A stretch of 36,074 nt of DNA, taken from S012-113 sp965368405. Lineage in GTDB: Bacteria; Bacteroidota; Bacteroidia; Cytophagales; Cyclobacteriaceae. Location of the stretch: contig CBDUMS010000026.1 of assembly GCA_965368405.1 (NCBI GenBank), positions 1-36,074 of the forward strand, written 5' to 3'. The notes under the pieces are model-generated. The model saw nothing but the letters and a program-made list of their open reading frames with translations, made no database searches and was not told the DNA's origin. Of the stretch, positions 9,161 to 17,146 are shown one piece after another; the stretch's first letter is position 1; each line of letters starts with the position of its first letter. Both the position numbers and the translations under genes were made by a program.

Positions 9161-10450
9161 ATGAATGTACTGGTAATAGGTTCCGGAGGCAGAGAACATG
9201 CCCTTGCCTGGAAAATTGCTCAAAGTAATCGTTGTGATAATATCTATATTGCCCCAGGCAATGCTGGAACTGATGCACTGGGCACTAATTTAAGCATAGC
9301 CGTGAGTGATTTCGATAGCATTGCAGAGGCAGTAAGCAGCCATGATATTTCACTCCTGGTGATCGGACCAGAAGACCCATTGGTTAAAGGATTAAGAGAT
9401 TTTCTGCTTGCTAAGCCAGAATTTAAAGACCTTTTGGTAATTGGGCCAGACGCTGCGGGTGCTCAGCTGGAAGGCAGTAAAGATTTTTCAAAGGCTTTTA
9501 TGCTTAAGCATGGTGTTCCTGCCGCAGGCTCAAAAACATTTACCAAGGATACCTTAGACGATGCACTCGCTTATGTTGAGCACCAAACTTTACCTATCGT
9601 TATTAAAGCGGATGGCTTAGCTGCTGGCAAAGGGGTAATAATCGCCCAATCTAAAGAGGAAGCAAAAGAAGCAATCAAAGCAATGCTTGTCGATAATAAA
9701 TTTGCCAAGGCTGGCGAAAAAGTGCTTATTGAAGATTATTTAGATGGCATAGAGTTGTCGGTCTTTGTGCTGACCGATGGCAAGAACTATAAAATATTAC
9801 CCGAAGCAAAAGATTATAAGCGTATAGGCGAACAAGATACCGGCTTAAATACAGGCGGAATGGGTGCTGTATCTCCGGTACCATTTGCATCGAAGGAGTT
9901 TTTAGGCAAAGTAGAGGAAAAAGTAGTAAAACCAACCTTAGCCGGTCTCGAAGCTGAAGGAATTCATTACGTAGGGTTTATATTTATCGGTTTAATGAAT
10001 GTGGCGGGGGAGCCTTATGTTATCGAATATAATGTTCGCATGGGCGATCCTGAGACACAAGTCGTTATCCCACGGCTCAAATCTGATTTACTGGAAGTGT
10101 TAATCGCTACAGGCAAAGGTGAGTTAGACAAGGTTGATTTAGAAATTGAAGAAAATGTAACCACAACGGTTGTTGGCGTAGCAGGCGGTTACCCCGAGTC
10201 TTATGAAAAGGGCAACCTGATTACAGGACTTGAAAAGGCACACGCTAAAGCCATGGTCTTTCATGCCGGAACGCAAAAAGTAGATAATAAAGTCCTTACC
10301 AATGGTGGACGGGTTATTGCAGTTACGGGATCTGGAAATTCTATTGATGAAGCCTTGGCCAATAGCTATTCTTGCTACGATTCCATCGAATGGAAAGATA
10401 TGTATTTCAGAAAAGATATTGGGCAGGATCTGTTGAGAATAAAAAGTTGA
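9161..10450 (+). CDS. purD: Phosphoribosylamine-glycine ligase (GAR synthetase)
   Basis: A 429-residue ATP-grasp enzyme for the second step of purine synthesis: phosphoribosylamine, glycine and ATP give GAR. The N-terminal motif NVLVIGSGGREHAL is diagnostic. The ATP-grasp core follows (PIVIKADGLAAGKGVIIA near residue 145), then the metal-binding strand YNVRMGDPETQ near 290, which matches the PurD signature. I chose the ATG at 9161 because the alternative TTG at 9140 adds seven residues before the conserved first strand. Length is normal for the family. It sits 38 bases after recQ and 36 bases before ricT, without a terminator in either gap, so co-transcription is likely although the functions differ. 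Confidence 0.96.
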   Translation: MNVLVIGSGGREHALAWKIAQSNRCDNIYIAPGNAGTDALGTNLSIAVSDFDSIAEAVSSHDISLLVIGPEDPLVKGLRDFLLAKPEFKDLLVIGPDAAGAQLEGSKDFSKAFMLKHGVPAAGSKTFTKDTLDDALAYVEHQTLPIVIKADGLAAGKGVIIAQSKEEAKEAIKAMLVDNKFAKAGEKVLIEDYLDGIELSVFVLTDGKNYKILPEAKDYKRIGEQDTGLNTGGMGAVSPVPFASKEFLGKVEEKVVKPTLAGLEAEGIHYVGFIFIGLMNVAGEPYVIEYNVRMGDPETQVVIPRLKSDLLEVLIATGKGELDKVDLEIEENVTTTVVGVAGGYPESYEKGNLITGLEKAHAKAMVFHAGTQKVDNKVLTNGGRVIAVTGSGNSIDEALANSYSCYDSIEWKDMYFRKDIGQDLLRIKS

Positions 10451-10486
10451 GATTACTTATCTTAGTCGTTAGTTAATTCGTAAAAT

Positions 10487-11635
10487 ATGTCGCAGTGCGG
10501 TACATGTGGTTTAAATGGAGACACCGAAACTAAAGGTTGCAGTAGCGGTGGTTGCCTGACCGGTGGCTGCAATAAACTCAACGTATTCGACTGGCTTTCG
10601 GACATGGACACGCCGAGTGATCAGAAATTTAATGTGGTAGAAGTTCGATTTAAGAATGGTCGAAAAAACTTCTATCGAAATAAGGCTAATCTGGAGCTAC
10701 ACACGGGCGACTCTGTCGTAATTGATGTTCCAAATGGGCACCATATTGGGTATGTTTCTCTTCAAGGCGAATTGGTGCGACTTCAAATGAAGAAAAAAAA
10801 GGTAAAAGACGATGAATTGGTACGCCAGATCTACCGAATTGCCTCACAGAGTGACCTTGAGAAATATGAGAAGGTAAGGAATAGAGAGAATTCAACCCTA
10901 TTCCGAAGCCGCGAAATCATTCAGCAGATGGGCCTTAAAATGAAACTCACCGATGTTGAGTTTCAGGCTGATAATACAAAAGCTTCATTTTACTACTCTG
11001 CAGATGAGCGTGTTGATTTTCGTGAGTTGATAAAAATTTTAGCTGGCGAATTTAAAATTCGAGTTGAAATGAGGCAGATTAGCTTGCGACAAGAAGCAGG
11101 CAGAATGGGTGGTATTGGATCTTGTGGTCGCGAACTCTGTTGCTCGACTTGGTTAACCGACTTTAAGAGTGTTACTACTAGTGCGGCCCGGTATCAAAAT
11201 CTTTCGCTGAACCCAAGCAAATTAAGTGGCCAGTGCGGTCGATTGAAATGCTGCCTAAATTATGAGTTAGACACTTATCTTACTGCATTAGAAGATATTC
11301 CTAAAATAGAGAAACCGTTAAAAACTAAAAATGGAGATGCTTATCTTCAAAAAACCGATATTTTCAGAAAAATAATGTGGTTCGGATTTTCTGGAGAAAG
11401 TATGTGGCATCCCGTATCGACCGCGAGGGTTAAGGAGATCATGGCTTTAAATAGTGAAGGAAAGAAGCCTGAAAACCTACTGGTTGATCAGGATATTGCG
11501 AAGCTTGAAAAAGCCCAAGCCATCACAAGTGACCTTGAACGGCTCGATCACAAATACAACACTAAACGCAAGAAAAAGAAATCACGAAATAAGCGAAGAC
11601 GTCGGCCAGGTAATAACAATAAAAACAGGCAATAA
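10487..11635 (+). CDS. ricT: PSP1 domain protein, RicT-like regulatory complex subunit
   Basis: A 382-residue cytoplasmic protein with a PSP1 C-terminal domain (about residues 130-270). Two clusters, CGRELCC (Cys213, 218, 219) and CGRLKCC (Cys250, 255, 256), match the conserved PSP1/RicT cysteines that in Bacillus RicT help hold Fe-S clusters of the RicAFT complex. The N-terminus is also cysteine-rich (Cys4, 7, 18, 23 and 28). The last 20 residues are almost all Lys and Arg, suggesting RNA or membrane phosphate contact. In Bacillus the complex affects RNA maturation and development. No RicA or RicF partner is visible here, so function in this organism is inferred only. Start is the ATG at 10487. 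Its stop shares one base with the gldH start (TAATG). This pairing with gldH is, to my knowledge, common in Bacteroidota. Confidence 0.88.
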   Translation: MSQCGTCGLNGDTETKGCSSGGCLTGGCNKLNVFDWLSDMDTPSDQKFNVVEVRFKNGRKNFYRNKANLELHTGDSVVIDVPNGHHIGYVSLQGELVRLQMKKKKVKDDELVRQIYRIASQSDLEKYEKVRNRENSTLFRSREIIQQMGLKMKLTDVEFQADNTKASFYYSADERVDFRELIKILAGEFKIRVEMRQISLRQEAGRMGGIGSCGRELCCSTWLTDFKSVTTSAARYQNLSLNPSKLSGQCGRLKCCLNYELDTYLTALEDIPKIEKPLKTKNGDAYLQKTDIFRKIMWFGFSGESMWHPVSTARVKEIMALNSEGKKPENLLVDQDIAKLEKAQAITSDLERLDHKYNTKRKKKKSRNKRRRRPGNNNKNRQ

Positions 11636-12108
11636 TGATAAAGAAATATTGGGGGCTCCTATTTTTAATCGGACTTCTTTATGCCTGCGACGAAAATCGG
11701 GTATACGAAGATACCATCGTGCTTAAAAAAGCGTATTGGCTAGCCGATTCCATCAAAACCTTTGATTTTGCCATTGAGAATAATAATGATTATTACAACC
11801 TCTTGTTGAGCTTGCGCAACGGTAGAGAATACCCGCATTATAATATCTATATAAACTATGCCATCCTCGACTCAACGAATCAAGTTTTGGATGAGGAGCT
11901 GCGAAATTTTCAATTGTTTGACCAAAAAACAGGTTATCCATTTGGCAACGGATCAGGTAACTTGTATGAACATCAGTTCGAACTCTTAACCGAGTATCAG
12001 TTTCCATATAATGGGAATTACAAAATTCGGTGTCAGCAATACATGCGATATGATTCACTCCCCGAAGTGTATTCCATTGGTGCCAGAATCGAACGGGTGG
12101 TTAATTAA
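11635..12108 (+). CDS. gldH: Gliding motility lipoprotein GldH
   Basis: A 157-residue predicted lipoprotein. The signal sequence ends GLLYAC, placing the lipidated cysteine at residue 18. The mature part has the GldH pattern: a tryptophan-containing first strand, YNLLLSLRNGREYPHYNIYI, a GNGSGNLYEHQF turn and the late MRYDSLPEVYSIGARIE. GldH is required for gliding of Flavobacterium johnsoniae, where loss also affects surface adhesins. It is found in non-gliding Bacteroidota too, so motility cannot be concluded from this gene alone. It probably acts at the envelope near the type IX secretion or gliding apparatus. The start overlaps the ricT stop by one base, and its stop overlaps the converging helicase gene by four bases. 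Confidence 0.87.
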   Translation: MIKKYWGLLFLIGLLYACDENRVYEDTIVLKKAYWLADSIKTFDFAIENNNDYYNLLLSLRNGREYPHYNIYINYAILDSTNQVLDEELRNFQLFDQKTGYPFGNGSGNLYEHQFELLTEYQFPYNGNYKIRCQQYMRYDSLPEVYSIGARIERVVN

Positions 12109-15100
12109 TCTGCCTGAACCTGATTTACAAAAACTCTGATTTCTTCTTTTGTGGCTTCTTCGTTTTGCCAGTAATTTCTGCTAAACACACCTTTGCTCTT
12201 CCAATGCTTGGCACTGAGTGTAAATGGTGTATAGACATGGATATCTTTTATTGAAGGACTTTGAAAATAAAGGTCGTCGTCGGTCGCAATAACCCCTAAA
12301 TAGTTTTCATTATCTGAAACGGTAATATCTGCGAAGCTAAGTTCAGAGTCTGCCTTACAATGAATTTCATTAACTAACCAGTCTTCTATTCTATTCTTTA
12401 AATACCATTCGGTACTCGATCGCTTAGCTGGCAGTTTTACAGGGGTATAATGGCCTGCAGATACTTCGCTCGCGTATTCCATATAAGCTCTTAATAACTT
12501 AGGTCCGTCGTTCTTTAGTGAATCAACTTTTAATTCCTGGGGTGCAATACTCGTTACAATATATATTTTCTCTTTGGCCCTGGTAATGGCAACATTCAAA
12601 CGGTTTTCACCTCCTACAATACTCAAACTTCCGAATTGCATCACAATTTTTCCATTCTTATCCGGAGCATAAGCAGTAGAAAAGATAATGATGTCTTTCT
12701 CATCGCCCTGAATATTCTCGATATTCTTAACGATTAATGATTTTGGCCGACGGAAGTTATTTTCAATTTCATAATCATCCAGTAAATCCATGATCAAGTC
12801 TTGCTGCCTTGCATTAAAAGTTACAATTCCTATAGATTTATCGGGGCTATCTTTTGTAAGTTGTGCTACAAGTTCTATCACCTTTTCGGCCTCAACAATA
12901 TTCTGTTGATTCTCCCAAGTGCCTTCAACTTTAAGGTATTGTATTGCAGCATCGGAATTATTAACCATATCACGATCGGGCAGTAATCTAAGGGTGCCAT
13001 CGTAAAAGTTAGTATTACTAAACTCTATTAGCTCTGGCTTGCTGCTCCTATAATGGCCCTGAAGCTGAACATCCATTAAATACTGATTCGCCAATTCCAA
13101 TAATGAATCCACTTCGAGTGCCACATCATCGATGTCCTCTTCCACTCGTATTTGGTATAAATCATTTGGCCTTAGTTGTTTGCTGTCGCCAGCCACCACC
13201 AATTGTTTGCCGCGATACATAGCTGGTATTCCCCTTTCGGTAAAACACTGTGAGGCTTCATCGAATATTACCAAATCGAAGGCTTCGTCCATGGGAAAAA
13301 CCGCCGACACGGTTTCCGGTGATGCCAGCCAGCAAGGAATCAAATGATAAATCTCCTCCGAGAATTCACTAATGAGCTTTCTTAGTGGCCAGACTCTACG
13401 TTGCTTCGTTACCTGATGCGATAGTTCACGGTAGGTAATCATATTCTTCAACCTGTTGTACTCTGCATCGGCATAGGTCTGTTCTTTAATTCTTAGCGCA
13501 AGAATTTCCTGACTGATTTTAAGCTTTCCCCGTACATTATCTTGAAGTTCTTTTTCGAGTTGTGGAAACTTTAATGATGAAACCGAGCGCAAAATAGGGT
13601 ACTTTGTTTCGATATGCTCGATCCACTGTAACCTTAAATTGTTGTCAATATATGCTAGAATTGCATCTGCATCACCTTTTACGTCCTCCTCCAGGGCGCG
13701 GGTTACTACAGCTTCTTCATGGGCAGGTATTTCGAGCTTTAGATTATCGAATTCACAGAGCGACTCAAAGTCACGATCTAAGGCAGTACGGAAATGATTA
13801 AACCATGCCTGATCGGTAGTTAGTTTTCTTAGCTGGCTATCGGTAAAGTATATCTGCCAGCTCGACCATGCCTCTGGTATATGATTAATCTGGCGGTAGA
13901 GCTCTTCAATTTTTTCATTTAACTCTTCTGAATTTAGCTGCTGAGTAGCAAAATATTCCGTAAAATTTCTGAAGGATGAGAATAAGATCCTAGCCCTAAA
14001 CGCTGCTTTTATATTATCCACCCATTTCGAAAGGCCACCTTTCGATAGATTACCTCTATAGGGTTGTACCCACTTCTTTTCTTCTATTAGGGTAAGGTTA
14101 TGTTCCAGATTGAGTCGATTATCAATCATTTTAATTAGACTGGCTAGTCCTTTGCGAGTAACCGGAAGCTTATTCTTATTAATAACCTTAATGACTTTTT
14201 CGCGGTCTTTACTAAAGAATCGCCATTGAAAGAACTTAAGTAAATCTCGTTTAGCACGAATTGCATTATTTAACGACTTTTGAAAATCGCCGAGCTCCTC
14301 GTGTTTTAATGTTTTTTCAATCCCTTCGCCCTCAAATGATTTCAGAATCAATTCAGCATGATCGTCGAACCAGGTTAGATCTTCTTCTGATGTTTTACTT
14401 CCCATTAAACTTTGAAACTGAACATATACATCCTTGGCTTTAATTATACCCAAGAATTCTTTCATGACTTCTTTTCGATCTAATATTGTCAGGCAATCTT
14501 CAAGAACTATTTCACTTCCCGTTATCGCTAGTGTTGCGGCAGCTACCTCATGATGCAAGGCATCAATTTTTTCAAGATGCTCTTGCATGCGCCTTAACGC
14601 AGTAATATTGTTACCAGCAAAAGATTTTCTTTCTAATAGCGGATAGTCTGGCTTTGCAAGCTTTCTGGCATAGGCTACATAGTTTCTTATCCGGCTATAT
14701 GATTCCGTGATATTGCTAAAAGAAAAGTGCTTATACTCCTGTTTTACATTTAAAAGTTGGCCTGAGATCTTGGATGTCAGGTAAAGCTCTTTAACCGATA
14801 ATCCACACTCATTTTCATCGAAAAGTGCCGATTTAAATTCTTCCAGCTCTTCTGTTATCTGATCTATCTTTCGTGAATGCTGAACGAACTTACGTTCTAA
14901 TTGGAGTGCATCGAGACTGTTGATATTCAGCTTATATTGCTCAATACTCTTAATCTGCTTATCAATTTTTTCGTAAAGCTCTTTCCTATCGTTTTTAAAG
15001 TCGTGTATAAGGCCCAGAAAATCATTCATTTCCAGCTCTTCGAAACGTTGATAGACCACATCTAAAGCAGCTCTTTTCTGACAAACAACCAGCACCTTTT

Positions 15101-16112
15101 TTCCTCTAGCTATATAGTCGGCAATAAGATTACAAATGACCTGCGATTTACCAGTACCTGGTGGCCCTTGGATCACCACACTTGTACCCTGCTTCACCGC
15201 CTTTATCGCATTCTCCTGGTAGGCATCCATTTTAAACGGTGTATAGGTTTCTTCTTCTTTTACACGCGAAAGAAACCCATATCGGTCTCCAGGGAGATTT
15301 TGAGGTATTTTTGCTTCGAAAAAATCACTTAACTCGGCAAATTCCTGATGTTCGCTGATGTAATCATAATCGGGGACTAAATAAGATCCGCTTTGAGGAA
15401 ATATTCCAAGAACAGCTTCAGGGTAAAGTTTTAATTCTCCCGTTTTCTTTTCATCATCGAATTCCTGCTTTGTATATTCACGAAACACATCCAATCGATC
15501 CGCAAAATTGTCTTGATTAAAATTAATCTCTATTGGGCTATCTTTAAAGAGATGGTACAAGCCGGTTCTAAAAACCATGCTGTCTGTATCAAAATCATCA
15601 AAGACCCGTTCAAGGATTTCTTCGGAAATTTTAACTTCATTATAGTGCCCATAAGCAACCAAAAAGGCCTTGTTGAGCGTAATATTGACATCTTCCCGCT
15701 GTTTTAAATACCAGCCTTTTTCATCTTGCTGAATTTCAACAGGAAAGAAGATTAGTGGACATCGAACCGGCGTGCCGTCCGAGAACTTTCCGGCAATAAA
15801 TGGCCACCCTACATATAAATCTTTAGAGCCGTGCTCCTCATATAGCATTTTCTCGCGTCGGCTTAAACGACGCAAGCGCTTACTTAATAAATTAATCGAC
15901 TCATCTCTGCTATCTACGATTTTACAGAGCTTCACTCTTGATTTACGAGCAATAAGTTCTTTAATCAGCTCAAAAGATGGCTGGCTATTGGCAAAATCAA
16001 AATCGTGGAGATCAATGAATTGCTCCTTCAATAATCTTCGTAACAGCAACGACCGATTGTTCGCCGAAATATTTATAAGGCGCTTCTTATATGTTTTAAG
16101 GATTTGCTGCAC
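12105..16112 (-). CDS. Superfamily 1 helicase-like AAA protein with degenerate nuclease-like C-terminus
   Basis: A 1335-residue protein. The N-terminal ~250 residues resemble the DUF4011-type region of large SF1 helicases. Walker A GPPGTGKS has its lysine at 322. Walker B is VIFDEASQ (Asp951, Glu952), then GDSKQLRP, the GHYRS motif, NIQGDEKDIIIFS and the arginine-finger motif LNVAITRAKEKIYIV. About 630 residues, largely charged helices, separate Walker A and B and probably form an insert with coiled-coil character. The last ~100 residues (1231-1330) look like the Vsr/MTES_1575-type nuclease domain fused to such helicases, with an altered active site. Translation starts at GTG 16112; no ATG exists between it and the in-frame stop 27 bases upstream that ends the HhH gene. 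It is probably in one transcript with that gene. Role in DNA or RNA remodelling is inferred. Confidence 0.85.
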   Translation of the reverse strand: MQQILKTYKKRLINISANNRSLLLRRLLKEQFIDLHDFDFANSQPSFELIKELIARKSRVKLCKIVDSRDESINLLSKRLRRLSRREKMLYEEHGSKDLYVGWPFIAGKFSDGTPVRCPLIFFPVEIQQDEKGWYLKQREDVNITLNKAFLVAYGHYNEVKISEEILERVFDDFDTDSMVFRTGLYHLFKDSPIEINFNQDNFADRLDVFREYTKQEFDDEKKTGELKLYPEAVLGIFPQSGSYLVPDYDYISEHQEFAELSDFFEAKIPQNLPGDRYGFLSRVKEEETYTPFKMDAYQENAIKAVKQGTSVVIQGPPGTGKSQVICNLIADYIARGKKVLVVCQKRAALDVVYQRFEELEMNDFLGLIHDFKNDRKELYEKIDKQIKSIEQYKLNINSLDALQLERKFVQHSRKIDQITEELEEFKSALFDENECGLSVKELYLTSKISGQLLNVKQEYKHFSFSNITESYSRIRNYVAYARKLAKPDYPLLERKSFAGNNITALRRMQEHLEKIDALHHEVAAATLAITGSEIVLEDCLTILDRKEVMKEFLGIIKAKDVYVQFQSLMGSKTSEEDLTWFDDHAELILKSFEGEGIEKTLKHEELGDFQKSLNNAIRAKRDLLKFFQWRFFSKDREKVIKVINKNKLPVTRKGLASLIKMIDNRLNLEHNLTLIEEKKWVQPYRGNLSKGGLSKWVDNIKAAFRARILFSSFRNFTEYFATQQLNSEELNEKIEELYRQINHIPEAWSSWQIYFTDSQLRKLTTDQAWFNHFRTALDRDFESLCEFDNLKLEIPAHEEAVVTRALEEDVKGDADAILAYIDNNLRLQWIEHIETKYPILRSVSSLKFPQLEKELQDNVRGKLKISQEILALRIKEQTYADAEYNRLKNMITYRELSHQVTKQRRVWPLRKLISEFSEEIYHLIPCWLASPETVSAVFPMDEAFDLVIFDEASQCFTERGIPAMYRGKQLVVAGDSKQLRPNDLYQIRVEEDIDDVALEVDSLLELANQYLMDVQLQGHYRSSKPELIEFSNTNFYDGTLRLLPDRDMVNNSDAAIQYLKVEGTWENQQNIVEAEKVIELVAQLTKDSPDKSIGIVTFNARQQDLIMDLLDDYEIENNFRRPKSLIVKNIENIQGDEKDIIIFSTAYAPDKNGKIVMQFGSLSIVGGENRLNVAITRAKEKIYIVTSIAPQELKVDSLKNDGPKLLRAYMEYASEVSAGHYTPVKLPAKRSSTEWYLKNRIEDWLVNEIHCKADSELSFADITVSDNENYLGVIATDDDLYFQSPSIKDIHVYTPFTLSAKHWKSKGVFSRNYWQNEEATKEEIRVFVNQVQAD

Positions 16113-16139
16113 TTCTTTAAATGTAAAACAAAAAAAGTT

Positions 16140-17060
16140 TTAATTCGACTGTCGCCAAGATATATAAGGTTCTAAGCGGTCCAAGGAGGCGCTATCCATT
16201 AAATAAACATTTAGTAGGTCTCCCCGTTCCTTAAAATCACCATGCTGATTACGGTATGCAATAATTAGTCTGGCTTGGGTATTGGTTATATAAGGGTGAG
16301 ACTTGAGCTGCTCTTCGCCAAATACATTTATTTCTATTTTCTGAGGGCTAAATTGCTCCTCGAGATAGGATTTGTCTTGCAGTTTCTGAACAACTATGGA
16401 ATCGAGATTATAGACTTCAAATAACTGGTTTAACGACACAAACCCGCCTAGTTTGGATCGGAATACAACAATTCGCTTCGATAAAACACTGCCAATACCA
16501 CTTATAGTTTGAAGCATCGCTGTATCGGCCGTATTAATATTAAATTTTGGTAACCCTTTGGTTTCTTGTACTGATTCACTTCGTTTGGCTACAGATGGAG
16601 GTTTCACAACTACAGGCTTATCTATTGATCGCTGCCGCACTTCCTGCCGCGGGATATGAATATATTCTAAAAGTGTGCTCAGGTGAGTCGAATCGATACT
16701 ATATATCTTATAAAGGTCTTGAGCAGAACGAAACTGCCCACCCTTTTCCCTGTAGTTTATTATTTGATTTGCGGTAATGCTACTAAACCCCAGTAGCAAT
16801 AGGCTGTCCTTAGTAATTTGATTTGGGTTGAATGAGAATTGAATTGTACTTTGTTCTTCTGCAATCGACTTAGTTTCCAATACTACCAATAGGCTATCTA
16901 AAATTGCTCGATCCTGATCCCGCATATCTATATCTGAGGAATGCAGAGCACTCCAAAGATTGGGTATGAACAGGATAAGAAGAAGTATAATACATAAGAA
17001 CAGAAAACCACTAACTTCTTTCCTAGAAATTCCAAAAAATGATCTGAAACTACCTTTCAC
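16140..17060 (-). CDS. Membrane-anchored helix-hairpin-helix (ComEA-like) protein
   Basis: A 306-residue protein with one N-terminal membrane segment (about residues 17-37) and a C-terminal part facing the periplasm. Three ComEA-type helix-hairpin-helix units are visible: around ITANQIINYREKGGQFRS, IGSVLSKRIVVFRSKLGG and ITNTQARLIIAYRNQHGDF. Each is followed by a leucine/tyrosine-rich helix and an Asp before the next unit. HhH units of this kind bind the DNA backbone without sequence preference, and ComEA family proteins pull incoming DNA across the periplasm in competent bacteria. The DNA uptake role here is inference; such proteins are widespread in Bacteroidota without proven competence. 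Start is GTG 17060, the only candidate in frame. The helicase gene follows after 27 bases. Confidence 0.85.
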   Translation of the reverse strand: MKGSFRSFFGISRKEVSGFLFLCIILLLILFIPNLWSALHSSDIDMRDQDRAILDSLLVVLETKSIAEEQSTIQFSFNPNQITKDSLLLLGFSSITANQIINYREKGGQFRSAQDLYKIYSIDSTHLSTLLEYIHIPRQEVRQRSIDKPVVVKPPSVAKRSESVQETKGLPKFNINTADTAMLQTISGIGSVLSKRIVVFRSKLGGFVSLNQLFEVYNLDSIVVQKLQDKSYLEEQFSPQKIEINVFGEEQLKSHPYITNTQARLIIAYRNQHGDFKERGDLLNVYLMDSASLDRLEPYISWRQSN

Positions 17061-17131
17061 CTTGCTAAAAAATATAGTTTAAACTTAAACATTAACTCTA
17101 AAAATTCAAGCGTTTTAGTTATCAATGATGC

Positions 17132-17139
17132 TAACTTTG
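17132..17139 (+). promoter_or_regulatory. Candidate -7 box of the WG-repeat gene
   Basis: TAACTTTG matches the Bacteroidota -7 consensus TAnnTTTG exactly and ends seven bases before the ATG at 17147. A clear -33 TTG is not seen at the expected spacing. If used, the transcript would have almost no leader. Confidence 0.35.
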
Positions 17140-17146
17140 TGCTCTA

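Noticed and set aside
11454..11726. Plus-strand open frame of 90 codons across the ricT-gldH junction
   Set aside because: It overlaps two well-supported genes in another frame and has no protein-like features.
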